A stretch of DNA of 64,000 nt, taken from Liolophura sinensis. Its lineage: Eukaryota; Mollusca; Polyplacophora; Chitonida; Chitonidae. Of this stretch, positions 43,351-56,255 are shown one piece after another; position 1 is the stretch's first letter; every line of letters starts with the position of its first letter. The notes under the pieces were generated by a model. The model was not told the origin of the DNA. It was given only the letters and a program-made list of their open reading frames with translations, and ran no database searches. A program made the position numbers and the translations under genes. The stretch is from positions 50,207,385 through 50,271,384 of the forward strand of contig NC_088295.1 in NCBI RefSeq assembly GCF_032854445.1, read 5' to 3'.

Positions 43351-46300
43351 ACATGCACTATAGACAAGGAGAAATCCTCCGTGGGTTGTTCTTTATATTG
43401 ATGATTGTTGAAACTTCTCACCATGCTCACCTGGCATACATGGTACCTGTGCTGGATGTTTTGTACCATGCACTATAGACATGGAGAAATCCACCGTGGG
43501 TTGTTCTTTATATTGGTGATTGTTAAAACTTCTCACCTTGCTCACCTGGCATACATGGTGCCTGTTCTGAATGTTTTGTAACGTTAACTATAGACAAGGA
43601 GAAATCCTCCGTGGGTTGTTCTTTATATTGGTGATTGTTAAAACTTCTCACCTTGCTCACCTGGCATACATGGTGCCTGTTCTGAATGTTTTGTAACGTT
43701 AACTATAGACAAGGAGAAATCCTCCGTGGGTTGTTCTTTATATTGGTGATTGTTGAAACTTCTCACCATGCTCTCGTGGCATACATGGTACCTGTGCTGG
43801 ATGTTTTGTACCATGCACTATAGACAAGAAGAAATCCTCCCTGGGTTGTTCTTTATATTGGTGATTGTTGAAACTTCTCACCATGCTCTCTTGGCATACA
43901 TGGTACCTGTTCTGGATGTTTTGTACCATGCACTATAGACAAGGAGAAATCCACCGTGGGTTGTTCTTTATATTGGTGATTGTTGAAACTTCTCACCTTG
44001 CTCACCTGACATACATGGTACCTGTGCTGGATGTTTTGTAACATGCACTACAGACAAGGAGAAATCCTCCGTGGGTTGTTCTTTATATTGGTGATTGTTG
44101 AAACTTCTCACCTTGCTCTCTTGGCATACATGGTACCTGTTCTGGATGTTTTGTAACATGCACTATAGACAAGGAGAAATCCTCCCTGGGTTGTTCTTTA
44201 TATTGGTGATTGTTAAAACTTCTCACCATGCTCTCTTGGCATACATGGTACCTATTCTGTATGTTTTGTAACATGCACTATAGACAAGGAGAAATCCTCC
44301 GTGGGTTGTTCTTTATATTGGTGATTGTTAAAACTTCTCACCTTGCTCTCTTGGCATACATGGTACCTGTTCTGGATGTTTTGTAACATGCACTATAGAC
44401 AAGGAGAAATCCACCGTGGGTTGTTCTTTATATTGGTGATTGTTGAAACTTCTCACCAGGCTCTCTTGGCATACATGGTACCTGTTCTGGATGTTTTGTA
44501 ACATGCACTATAGACAAGAAGAAATCATCCGTGGGTTGTTCTTTATATTGGTGATTGTTAAAACTTCTCACCATGCTCACCTGGCATACATGGTGCCTGT
44601 TCTGGATGTTTTGTAACATGCACTATAGACAAGAAGAAATCATCCGTGGGTTGTTCTTTATATTGGTGATTGTTAAAACTTCTCACCAGGCTCTCTTGGC
44701 ATACATGGTGCCTGTGTTCTGGATGTTTTGTAACGTTAACTACAGACAAGGAGAAATCCTCCGTGGGTTGTTCTTTATATTGGTGATTGTTGAAACTTCT
44801 CACCATGCTCTCTTGGCATACATGGTACCTGTGCTGGATGTTTTGTACCATGCACTATAGACAAGATGAAATCCTCCGTGAGTTGTTCTTTATATTGGTG
44901 ATTGTTGAAACATCTCACCATGCTCTCTTGGCATACATGGTACCTGTTCTGGATGTTTTGTACCATGCACTATAGACAAGATGAAATCCTCCGTGAGTTG
45001 TTCTTTATATTGGTGATTGTTAAAACATCTCACCATGCTCTCTTGGCATACATGGTACCTGTGCTGGATGTTTTGTAACATGCACTACAGACAAGATGAA
45101 ATCCTCCGTGGGTTGTTCTTTATATTGGTGTTTGTTAAAACTTCTCACCATGCTGTCTTGGCATACATGGTACCTGTGCTGGATGTTTTGTACCATGCAC
45201 TACAGACAAGATGAAATCCTCCGTGGGTTGTTCTTTATATTGGTGATTGTTAAAACTTCTCACCATGCTCTCGTGGCATACATGGTACCTGTTCTGGATG
45301 TTTTGTACCATGCACTATAGACAAGGAGAAATCCTCCGTGGATTGTTCTTTATATTGGTGATTGTTAAAACATTCTCAAAACTTCTCACCTTGCTCTCTT
45401 GGCATACATGGTACCTGTGCTGGATGTTTTGTAACATGCACTACAGACAAGATGAAATCCTCCGTGGGTTGTTCTTTATATTGGTGATTGTTGAAACTTC
45501 TCACCATGCTAACCGGGCATACATGGTACCTGTGCTGGATGTTTTGTAACGTTAACTATAGACAAGGAGAAATCCTCCCTGGGTTGTTCTTTATATTGGT
45601 GATTGTTAAAACTTCTCACCATGCTCACCTGGCATACATGGTACCTGTTCTGGATGTTTTGTAACGTTAACTATAGACAAGGAGAAATCCTCCGTGGGTT
45701 GTTCTTTATATTGGTGATTGTTAAAACTTCTCACCATGCTCTCTTGGCATACATGGTGCCTGTTCTGGATGTTTTGTACCATGCACTACAGACAAGGAGA
45801 AATCCTCCGTGGATTGTTCTTTATATTGGTGATTGTTAAAACATTCTCAAAACTTCTCACCTTGCTCTCTTGGCATACATGGTGCCTGTTCTGGATGTTT
45901 TGTACCATGCACTATAGACAAGGAGAAATCCTCCGTGGATTGTTCTTTATATTGGTGATTGTTAAAACATTCTCAAAACTTCTCACCTTGCTCTCTTGGC
46001 ATACATGGTACCTGTGCTGGATGTTTTGTAACATGCACTACAGACAAGATGAAATCCTCCGTGGGTTGTTCTTTATATTGGTGATTGTTAAAACTTCTCA
46101 CCATGCTAACCGGGCATACATGGTGCCTGTTCTGGATGTTTTGTACCATGCACTACAGACAAGATGAAATCCTCTGTGGGTTGTTCTTTATATTGGTGAT
46201 TGTTAAAACTTCTCACCATGCTCTCTTGGCATACATGGTGCCTGTGCTGGATGTTTTGTAACATGCACTACAGACAAGGAGAAATCCTCCGTGGGTTGTT

Positions 46301-46365
46301 CTTCATATTTGTGATGGTTGAAACTTCTCACCATGCTAACCGTGCACTACAGACAAGGAGAAATC
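43351..46365. repeat. 115-bp satellite array, 26 copies
   Basis: The string GTGGGTTGTT is at 43381 in the first copy and 46291 in the last, 2910 bases apart. This equals 25 x 115 plus three 11-base inserts and one 2-base insert, so 26 copies are counted. The unit carries GGAGAAATCCTCCGTGGGTT, ATATTGGTGATTGTT, CTTGGCATACATGGT and TGGATGTTTTGTAACATGCA. Three copies (45361, 45835, 45961) carry an extra ATTCTCAAAAC. Variant letters recur in groups, which indicates higher-order units. Open frames of 63-149 residues on both strands are by-products. Confidence 0.95.
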
Positions 46366-48949
46366 TAAAGCGAAAATTTGTTATTATGATTCATATCATG
46401 TTGACGTGTTTGAGTCAACGTGATGAGTGCTATATTGATGCCGCCATGATTAATGGAGCAATCTAAGGCACCACTTATTTCGGTACGGATAATACGCACG
46501 CGAAGGTCGAAAGATTTTGTAATGTCACCGTAGAGTGGTTCTGGTTTTGACCGGAATCGCCATAGCGGCCAAATGGTAAGTGCAATAAATAGCCATTTTA
46601 TATAACACATCAGCATTCTGGACTTTTACTACATTTTACTAGCTGACTTTCACCATGGACCAACTTTTGACACTGAGCGTTCATTGGTTTGGGTGCAGGT
46701 TGTGCAGACAAGGGCTCTGCCGGGATTACCTAAGCCATCTTCGTAGGTTTAAGTCCAACCGAAGTTTTTAACATGGTAGGCCTAAGCGTTGTTTCTTCTT
46801 TGGCCTCTCAGAACTCTTTAGGCCTGGGTTAGACAACCACGTGTCAGTATGTACGCTGCTGTTTTGGGCCCATTGGGGCTATGTGTCTTTTGTCTTTCTG
46901 AACCATACCTATATAGCTCGGCATCTCTCTATTTTCTTAAAGCACGCAGGTGTGAATAAAAACAACAAAGCGATATTTTACACGGAGTAAAATGTCCAGC
47001 GAGTGTTTTTCTGTGCCGCTGATCTCAGCCTGCCGGTTGCAACGGCTATGCTCTTCCATAGGCCGGTTTCATCCCACCACAATGCTGTCCGCCGTCCTTT
47101 AAGTGAAATTTCCTTGAGTATTGAAGTGAAATTTCTTTGAGTATTGAAAGCTATCCTTGCGTTTACGCTTAGTAAAGAGCCGGATCAGCGTGCAAGAAAG
47201 GTTCTCTGTGCACATGTCCTGGACTACATATACAACACCATATTCCTTACAGCGCATGCGTCGCTCCCTACGTTGCATGACTTTACATCATTGCCACCAC
47301 TAGCAGGAACAATGCCAAGGTCATTGGGGTCACGGTGATGACAGAGAGCTCAGCATCTGCGTCAACTTCTATTAACACGTGCATTCTCTTTATCTAAAGT
47401 ATGTTCAGCATGATTCTGACAATCAGCTAACACAGTTTTATTGTCGAATGTTGATTAATAATCCGCACAAGGACACCAGTGGTCATTGAGGCTAATCCTA
47501 AACCAGCCCACGCGTCGCACAGCCTGTCAAGGTCTATAGCGATGGCAGTGAGCTCAGAGAGTGGCACATGCGCTATACAACACAACAGATTATAAGTACA
47601 CACGTGGTTGCGACAAATTACCTTATCAGTAAAGCCATTTGCCAGGAGGGTTTTCGTGTTTACAAGATGTATGTTGTTGTCTGGAAAAGTGTGAGTTGAT
47701 ACGATATATCCATGCAGACTTCTAAGTCCGTCTGATGTTAACTGTTAACGAGGTTAACTGATAATATATTTACCTTAGTGCTAAGAGTAAGGCTTCCTCG
47801 TCTGTTTACACATGGGTAAACATGTGTGCAAGTATATACGTGTGATACCGTTAATCATAAGTAATGCGTTCACGCTGGGGTATGTTAGAACTGTTTGTTT
47901 ATCTGATACAAATCCTAGACACTCGGGTAATAAACATGGCCATGGTGCATCCCCGACCTTCATGTTAGCTTCCTACAAGCTTCCCCGTCCCTCATTCTGC
48001 TGAATTCCCTGTCCCTCTACTCTGTGAATATTCTTCTTCTTACATTCAGTCAGCTTTTCCTCTTCTTTTTTTATTCTTATTTCCCATCTCCACTTAACTT
48101 GCACTATTCCTTGTACTTATTAAGATTTTAGTTTTACGGTACGTAAGCCTTGAAGTTTTTATCTAGGTATAAGATACATTGTCCTTTTTCACTGAGGTAT
48201 GGTAGCCCATAGCGTTCACTCGCCTTACCCTTATCTCCACCGTATAAAAATATCATAAACAGGTGAGCTTTTTACATGTGTATCCATCCAAACGGACACA
48301 ACAACCGCACAGGGGCGAACTGCAAACAAAAATGACATGTGCCGAGCAATTGCAAGTGCACGCGAGAAAATAAAAAAATCCAAAGAGAGCGCGCGAACGG
48401 CACATACCTGTGCGAGTCTTTTTTTTTTTTTTTTTTGCGTTCAGCGGAAACTTCGGGACTTGTCGGAACAAGTTTTCTCGCGCGTAAGAAACTCGTGCGA
48501 GATAGCGAGTGGATGATATCGGCTTCCATAATGACCTATTACTTATTCACCCATCAGCAGAACAATGGCCGCCTGTATGCTCTCGCCACTTATTTTTTTT
48601 GCCACAGAAAGCCAGGGTTCTCGTTGAAAGCGTGTGACTAAAGGCTGTTGTCATAAACTAAAAGAAAATAGTTAACAACCTATTCATCGGGTGATCAATT
48701 ATTAATAAAAGTCATGTACAAAACTATTCTGACTTCTCTAGTATTTGCCCGATTAAGCGTTTCGATTGTTTTATCAGTTTGTTTTCATTCATTATACATT
48801 CTGTGTCTGTAGTACGACGTGTGATTTATCATCAGTTCCCAGGGCTGTAAACTTAAGTGCAGACATCTTGTCAGAGACTCACTCTCGCTAATTAAAAACC
48901 TATATATATATATATAATTTTGGGTTCTTGTGGCATGGAAAGTATGTAC
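46366..48949. other. Intergenic with SINE scraps
   Basis: 47060-47150 is a + strand end of the main SINE (CCACAATGCTGTCCGCCGTC), with its last ~25 bases duplicated. A T run of about 18 lies at 48420. No exon was recognised. Confidence 0.45.
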
Positions 48950-49290
48950 CATCCTATCTAAATAGGCGAAGGGCCAGGGGTCTTCTAAGCCCCGGAAGTT
49001 TTGATCTTTCAGATGGCTGAAGACGCATTTTAGACGATTTTTGATAACTAAAATGGTTTAAAAGAAAAACGTTTTAAACGGGTCTTTCAGGTCATATAGT
49101 TTTGGAGTTTCGAGACAGCGAAACTATACCATCCCATCCAAATAGGCGAGGGTCATGGAAGCTCTGGCCTTACAGGTATTAGCCGGAGGTCGCCACGATA
49201 TGGGTGAAATATTGCCGTTGTGGCGTTAAGCCATAATCATTCATCCATTCATTAGCCGGAGGCGCGTTTCAGACGATTTTTGGTAACCGA
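48950..49290. repeat. Diverged tandem duplication, about 180 bp
   Basis: Copy one (from 48950) and copy two (from 49130) share ACCATCCTATCTAAATAGGC-like starts and the ACGATTTTTGATAACTAAAA-like end. The second copy is interrupted by a short SINE-like insert at 49190-49250. Confidence 0.6.
49178..49262 (+). mobile_element. Very short SINE-like insertion with target-site duplication
   Basis: A 61-base insert (49190-49250), TCGCCACGATATGGGTGAAA to a CATTC-type tail, is flanked by ATTAGCCGGAGG at 49178-49189 and 49251-49262. The uninterrupted first copy of the surrounding duplication confirms that it is an insertion. It starts at the same base as the one at 7272. Confidence 0.75.
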
Positions 49291-49496
49291 AACAGGGAAT
49301 TTGGCTGCTCGCCATACGTGTAGCTGCATAGACGCGCGTTTTTAGGCCTTTTTTTTTTGGTTCCTAATGTATGCGTCTAAGCAGACACTCGTTTATCACT
49401 GGTCAGCCATAATTTACGTCCAGGTTTAATAATTTCCAACGAAACGTTCAACACAATCCACCAAAGAACTAACAATCAGATACTAACATATACGGC

Positions 49497-49847
49497 ATGT
49501 TGCAAATGAGTCATGCTTCAACTTTGCTTCAACATTGCAACAACGCAGTAACAATATTTACTGAAGTTGTTTCAGGTTTCACAAATGCATGTCGGGATAA
49601 AACAGCTTATCTAGTCTTGATTGTTTGCTTTCTGAGCCTCAGTCACATTTTCGGTTTGCTTTGCGGACTTCCAGATGAAGAAAGAAAACGATGTCCGTAT
49701 TTGAGGGGCCTTCTGCCTTGGACAACGCCCACCCAACGCCCTCCCCCCGCCGGGTACCGCCACCTGTGCATGAAATCATCTTGCTCAGACTGTTATAAAC
49801 TAGGATTTACAAATTTCTCTCTATTTATCGTACACTGTCAACAATGA
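49497..49847 (+). CDS. Possible Cys-rich secreted peptide (weak candidate)
   Basis: An open frame of 116 residues. A hydrophobic segment TAYLVLIVCFLSLSHIFGLL is followed by DEERKR, a dibasic cleavage-like site, then a Pro-rich part and CMKSSCSDC. This layout resembles a secreted prepropeptide. The hydrophobic part starts about 36 residues in, which is late for a signal peptide; an acceptor-like TTTCAG at 49577 suggests the true start could be in another exon. There is no family match in memory. It may be a chance frame. Confidence 0.2.
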   Translation: MLQMSHASTLLQHCNNAVTIFTEVVSGFTNACRDKTAYLVLIVCFLSLSHIFGLLCGLPDEERKRCPYLRGLLPWTTPTQRPPPAGYRHLCMKSSCSDCYKLGFTNFSLFIVHCQQ

Positions 49848-50435
49848 TGGTGAAATTTTACAGCAAAAGACTACTGGCAATTTTGTGATCAAAACTTTTC
49901 TATTCAAATTTACTACTTTGCATATTTTTGTGCCATGCGAATTTTCTGTAATAATACAGGACGGAAGTACGTTAGGATGTGTGTCATTTACATCTATAGA
50001 ATCAACTGAAACATCTGGTATCGCAGGCCTATCATACAAAGCTTGTTGTGTGCATGTGTGCTTTTTTTATAATGTATAACGTGAACATACGATGTGTCAG
50101 AACGATAACATTTTGTTAATCTATATACCGTTAGGATATCAGTAAATCACGAATGTTTTTCCGTTACGTCAGCATTTATAATCACTGACGTCAGTTTCAT
50201 ATCACCCTGTGCTGTGTAGGCCCTTATACGCATATATACAGCACAGAATTATACGTGCATTCATACATTGTTAATGTATATTCTACAACGCATGGCTACT
50301 ACAAATTTAATGGTAACGAGCAGACCGATATATTTGTACTGTACATTTATATCTCTTCGGTTTTGATTCCTTTTTAATCCCCAGGTTTGGAAGCGATTTT
50401 CTAAAATGGTTACACACGCATAACGCATATATATG
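49848..50435. other. Intergenic, nothing recognised
   Basis: Contains a TGACGTCA near 50186. No exon was recognised. Confidence 0.35.
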
Positions 50436-50595
50436 TTTTTTATTTATTTGTTTGGTTGATGTTTTACGCCAAGGAAACCGGACAGAGTCCTGGGATACCC
50501 ACAATCATCCGCAGGTTACTGACAGACTTTCCCACGCATGACTGGAGAGGAAACCAGCATGAGGTGGACTTGAACTCATAGGGACCGCATTGGTA
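50436..50595 (-). mobile_element. SINE fragment, main family, internal deletion
   Basis: TTATTTGTTTGGTTGATGTT, then a jump to GGAAACCGGACAGAG and CCAGCATGAGGTGGACTTGA. Minus strand; the segment with the TCAAGAATATTT motif is deleted and the head is missing. Confidence 0.75.
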
Positions 50596-51956
50596 AAATA
50601 CTGTATATACTATATAAAATATATCTATATATAGTAACCATGCCATTGTCCATATGGGCTTGTGGACATCTCCTCTCATTATTTGCCAGTATGGCAATTC
50701 ACACCTGCCAACTAGTCCCCTCAGACACGACAAATGTGACTAACACTTGCGGCTATCTTCGATCTCTTACAAAAGCATTTCTTGGTCCAGTCCAATGCAT
50801 TCAGTGACACTAAATGTCAAGTCCGGCATTCGTTTACCAATCGCGGACCACGAAGGTGGATTCCAAGATGATGGTCACAGATTCATCTCCAAAAGTCACA
50901 TTCCATTAAAAAGCATGAAATTCTTTTGTTGGTGGTTCAATATGGCTGCGATAGCAAGTCACCAATAGCTTTATCAATGAGATTCTTTTGCACCTATGTT
51001 AAGTACGTACAACGTTGACGTATACATTGCTGTTGTAACAGTTTAACAACCTGCTTTGTTAGTATGTCACATATCTTATTACTTTATCTATGAACAAAAC
51101 TATAAGTATGTACTGATCAGGTTTAGTGAGAGCTGGGACGAAGATAACTGTTATATAAGTCTCTGGTGAGAGACAGGATTTTCTGTGTTCACTTGAAAAT
51201 CATGTGAAAAAAAGTCAAATTATAGCGTTAAGTATTTGGCAATGACGTGATATTTGTCTACTTGTTTGTCTTTCAAATTTAGTGGCGATCTGTATCTGGA
51301 GTCAGGAATTTCTTAAACGATTCGTTACCATTTTGCCCCATTGCCTGTAGTGAGGCATTTGTACCTATAGCAGTGGCGGACATTTTCTCCCTCTGAGTGG
51401 CAGTGTCATTTAACAGTGCACTTTAAGCACTATATAAATTCAGGTTTATACCAATGGCACAAAGTCTGTTATATACTGTACGGCCTAAAGTTTAAACAAA
51501 AAGCAACAAGCAGATATAATTTCCACTATTTGTGCTCTTGTCGAGCTTTACTGTGAGAGCGTGAATATTTACACGTCCGCCAAATGTCCAAATATAGCTG
51601 AAAAGAATAATAATAACCCGAAGTGTGCTCACAAGATCAAAATGAGGACGAAGAACTTTATCCCAACTGCGACATTTCAATATTAAAGAAGGGACCACTT
51701 TTTCTTTTTTGGTTTGTTGGTGAAATAAAGGCTTAATTATAAATGAGAAGGGTGTGTTGCTTGTCATTACGCTGGGTTTGCATGTTCAGATTCAAATATC
51801 TAGAAAACACGTACTCCCTGTTTGCCTTACTCCAATATACTGTGAAATCTTGTTTCATTATTAATGCATGTTATACAAGCCATGATCGCGAACATCATTA
51901 AAATTTGAATGATACGCTGAGCATAAGTAGTCATTTCTTCATCACTCCTAACTGAA
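50596..51956. other. Intergenic, nothing recognised
   Basis: Small open frames only. No splice-consistent exon or repeat was found. Confidence 0.35.
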
Positions 51957-52012
51957 TCGCCACGATATGGCTGCAATCATACCGGCGTGGCATTGAGCCG
52001 TAATAATCCATG
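51957..52012 (+). mobile_element. Diverged copy of the very short SINE-like element
   Basis: TCGCCACGATATGGCTGCAA, then GGCGTGGCATTGAGCCGTAA. It starts at the same base as the copies at 7272 and 49190. No duplication is readable, so it is probably older. Confidence 0.5.
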
Positions 52013-52035
52013 CTCTCATACTAATTTGCCTTTAG

Positions 52036-52258
52036 TGGCCCTCCGTGGTCGAGTGGTTTGCGTGCCAGCGCGGCACAATGACCCAGGAGGCTCTCGCCAA
52101 TCCGGTCACTGTGAGTTCATGTCTAGCTCGTGCTGGCTGCCTCTGCGGCCGTAAGTGGGAAGGTCCATCAGCAACCTGCGAATGGTCGTGGGTTTCCCGC
52201 CATAATGCTGGCCGCCGGTAAAATGTTCTTGAGTGCGTCGTAATCAAATAAATAAATA
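52036..52258 (+). mobile_element. SINE, main family, near full length
   Basis: Head GGCCCTCCGTGGTCGAGTGG, body ATGACCCAGGAGGCTCTCGC and CCGCCATAATGCTGGCCGCC, tail CAAATAAATAAATAG. There are small internal deletions. Confidence 0.85.
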
Positions 52259-52324
52259 GATCGTCACTACAGGGCTACGGTACACGGCCGGAGTGGCGTT
52301 ATACACAGTCATCAACTCTCTCTC

Positions 52325-52535
52325 CTTACCACAGTTTATTCTCCTCAACCATCCATATGGCGGCAGCCAATGAGCGCTTAACCACTGAGGTCACGTGCTC
52401 GAGTCCATCTCGGAAAGGTTTGGCTGCGGCTTTCAGTAAGGATGTTTATCAGATATATGGCATTGTCCGGTCTTAAATCTGACTGCCTTTAAGTTACACA
52501 TATTTGAGTACAGCGTTAAAAGCTATAAAACAAAA
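52325..52535 (+). mobile_element. tRNA-like SINE, other type (diverged)
   Basis: A B-box-like ACGTGCTCGAGTCC near 52392, then a body ending TTGAGTACAGCGTTAAAAGC. The overall plan is SINE-like; the A-box region is degraded. The edges are approximate. Confidence 0.4.
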
Positions 52536-53743
52536 GACACAAATGTATACACCTCTCATGTTGACATTTGCAGGCATGCACTAGGTTTGCACGGAGGACG
52601 GTTTTCCCATGCAGCCGTACATTTGTCTGTATACATTCAAAGCAGAGCCTTTTTCAACAGGCCCATCAATAAAGGCTGTATACATATTCGTGAGTGCGTT
52701 ATGCTAGCCTGAGATATATTGAAGTTTGACAGCCTCCCCTCTCTTTAGGGAATGTTTTGAAAACATCGTAGCAAACTTTCTCACGATAATTTTGAAGCAT
52801 TCTTTGGTGTTTTGACAAATGATTACTTGCTATTTTTAGTGTATGCCATGTAGCGGAGCTAGCTAATATTTCCTAGTTTGCTTCCATGGAAAACTGCCAT
52901 TCTCTTAACATGTCGATGAAGGTAACGGGCAAAATTTTTCAGAAGTCAATCTCACCAACCCAACAACAATACCAGTAAACATTTACAACAGATGAAATTG
53001 TTGTTTTGTTTTGTATCTGGAGAATTCTATTTTGAGTGGCTTTGAACAAATATACGTTACGCATGCGGTCTTGTTAATTGTGAAGTTGAGGGCGCGGATC
53101 AATGCATTAAGTCGTAACCAAAAATACCCACGTCCAGATGTAACTTAAGCCTGAACAAAAGAACACACTGATCTATTGTTATACTTACATGCTTTAATTA
53201 ACATATTTAACATACTTTGGAGTGTACAGATGCAAAAGTTCGTGCTAACGTATTCGGGCATTACGGTTAATTGATTCTCCTACATGAAGATCGAGCACAA
53301 CATAAATCAATGGCTGGATCTAAGAAAGGATACAATACCAAGTCATGAAAGCAAAGATACAGTGACGTTTTATCGAGTTTTGTCGCCGATCGATGCCCTT
53401 TACACTCATACCTGGATTGTCATAGATGTGGACGTAGGACTATTCTCTTTCCTGCTGAGAAAAAAAATCAATTTTGCCACAGGTTTCTGAATTGCGGATA
53501 TTTATTTGACATGCGACGTCCCCTCTTCTGGAGCCACCTCAGCTTAACCACAAAACGAAAACAGTGCTGTTCAAAGGTGTAGGAGATTTGCGCCCACTGA
53601 TTTGCCCCGAAGTCGTGCACATCTACTCGACTACCTGTACACCCACTGATGTATATCAAAAGCTCGTTAGGGCGTCTGCAAGATGTTAATGTTGTCTTAT
53701 AGCGGAGAGAGATACCTGTGCGGCACCAGACCACAGTAGTCGC
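52536..53743. other. Intergenic, nothing coding recognised
   Basis: No exon supported. The minus-strand frame at 53842-53468 is open for 124 residues, has no domain features and overlaps a promoter-like sequence on the other strand. Confidence 0.35.
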
Positions 53744-53905
53744 TATAAATAGCCCTGATTTGCTTTTGATTCGTCCGCCGCGATATATCTCCATTACAAG
53801 TCGCACTTCGGAGTTTACCTGAGAGACAGCTGGACCGGGCAATCTTTCTGGGTGTACATCTGTTCTTTAGGAGAGGAGAATCGAGGCGTTTGCACCTGTA
53901 AACAG
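53744..53905 (+). promoter_or_regulatory. Promoter-like TATA box with a following donor
   Basis: TATAAATA at 53744-53751 in a GC-richer patch, with a predicted start about 30 bases on and a donor-like AACAG|GTAATA at 53905. This is the layout of a short non-coding first exon. No coding exon downstream could be linked to it. Confidence 0.2.
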
Positions 53906-56255
53906 GTAATATATTTTACATTGATGGTCTACATAAAAGCGTGTGAATTCACCTGTGTTATAGGAGATCCCCGGATTTACACGTAACCGGTTTCTTGCCT
54001 ATACATTATTATCTGATCGAGACCCTCAGTGGCCAGCGAGCGGAACGTTGACGCGAAATCTTCATATATTCAACCAGGTACCCACTATACAATAAAGACG
54101 TGCACCTCTGTGCGTAATGGCCCAGTCGAACACCTTGGCTTCTCGAGCGGACAATGCAGTGTTGTTGCCTGTTAGTTCTTTGTCCATGGAATATGAGGGT
54201 CTCAGATTTTAACATTGTGAATTATGACTTGAACAACAGTGAAGACTCGAGTATGAGCCTGAAACAAGTCAATCGGTGTGTAGAGTTGAAGATCTAGTTG
54301 TAAACACATCAGCGAAAACACCACGTTTTAACTAAGATGAACGAGGCATATTTTACATTCGTGTGCAGAGGACATCTCATGACCACACAACCTGAACATT
54401 GCGTTGTATTATCTGCAAAAGTCGTTGCTAGGCGTGTATACTCAGGTATGAACATTTAAACTAAAGAAAGAAAGAGGCCATGGAAACGGAAGACATTTCG
54501 GGAGACATTTTAATAGATTAAATGACCCAGAAGAAATAAATCTTCATATATTTATAAACAAGTACAAATACATACTGGTGTGTAATTATATAGGCGCCTA
54601 CAGGATTGCACTGACACAATGCGGCTAACAGACGGTGTTAAGTAAAACCGTGAGAACATTTATGGTGACCTCACAGCAACATTTTTTTTCGCACTATATA
54701 TTCTTATGTAGTTGCTTGGAGTTGTCGTCTGAACCACATTGCAAAAACATCCTAAACGATGGCTAAATTTCAGCGATTTTAACGTGCAGAAATAGTAAAG
54801 GAAACGTAACAAAAACTGCGCAAACATATTGGGACGCCAAAGTTTTGGAATAAATAAGGCTATAAATAGGTCCCTCTGCACAGTTGTTTATAATTGGTTG
54901 AATTTTGTGCGACTTAAGGGCTATCAGGATAAATGTTTACGTGTTATTTGAGGAAAGAGAAATATCGACGTTGAAAGGGTACGAGTTAGTTTAAGACATG
55001 GGGAAATTGAGACTGAATGCGTCCGATGCGCCATTTAACGTCTGAAATGAAAAGGTATTGGTACGTACTAGTTACAAATTTTGTGGATATCTCCACACAT
55101 GGATTGATTTCAACGCTGCATTGCCCAAATACCAATACATCTGTCTATATTAAAAGAGTAGGTTAAGCATGGTTGAGATTCATGTGTGCCCATGGCTCAG
55201 GGGTCAGCGGTACTGAAGGATGCAGCCTGAAATAAGTAAGGTTAAAACATGCCAGTGGTGCGTGATTAGGCATAATTATAAAACGTTATGTATATAACTG
55301 CATATATAGAACGGTAATAGTGACATACAACAAGACATGCAACAAATGAACGATAAAAAAATGTCGCTTTGTGAAACTCGTCCCTGGCTTCCATACCTGC
55401 ATATGACATGGGGATATCCGTCACAAGATGACAATATACTTCATAATATTCATAATATGTAAGGCGATGTTCATTGGGTGCTCAATGACAGTAAAGGAGC
55501 CTACTAGCTAATGGAAACTCCTGACCCCTACACTGAGTTTAACCATAATGGACAGCTGAGTGATAACAGTTTTATATATCAATTACATGTATGTGTTTTG
55601 TGGTCATCACACATTCTGATACTAGAGCCGCTTTCAAAATTAAAATCTGTCGCCATTCACAATTTTTTGATCAGCAATCAGCACAATGCCTATTAGCTAT
55701 ATACTTTTATTCTGTTCTTAATTATGTCATTGGTTCGCATCAACAGCTGTATATATATACATGAAATTACTCAATTATTACCATAAGCAATATCCTGTAT
55801 ATATATATCTCCCATTTCTGCCTATATACTATCAAGCCATCTCGTCGCAATTTGGGCCGATGTTTCGCAGGTAAAATCACTTTCCTCCGTAAAATCGATG
55901 CATCACGATTTCTCATTGTTCCGTTTGTAATATGAATATGTATTTATTATTAATAAATGCTTATATTATATACGGCTTTATTCCATGCCATCTGGTATTG
56001 ATGCTGTTAATTATATGCTCAGTTCACACAATCTCGGAAATATGTGAACAGAATGACGTTCAGTTAGATAATTATAAATGGCCGTGTGACACTCCACACA
56101 TGTTATTATTAAGAGAGATTAGACAGGTTATAGCCGCGCTATGAATGCTGGGATACACTGGGTGTTAACAGGTTGACGGTCATCACGTGCTGTCGATTCG
56201 CGCGCTACCAGACATTCAGATTAAATACATTTTCCAGGTCATTTGTTGCCGAAAG
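53906..56255. other. Intergenic, nothing recognised
   Basis: No exon, repeat family or RNA gene could be supported. AT-rich patches occur near 55750 and 55800. Confidence 0.35.

Noticed and set aside
44555-46167. Several open frames of 63-149 residues in the 115-bp array
   Set aside because: They repeat with the satellite on both strands and shift frame from unit to unit because 115 is not a multiple of three.
43351-46365. CRISPR-like array
   Set aside because: The whole 115-bp unit is conserved, with no distinct spacers, in a eukaryotic context.
47144-47590. Possible 260-bp degenerate duplication around GAGCTCAG
   Set aside because: Shared motifs are short and scattered; not convincing without an alignment.
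53468-53842. 124-residue minus-strand frame
   Set aside because: No domain or splice support, and the opposite strand has promoter-like sequence.
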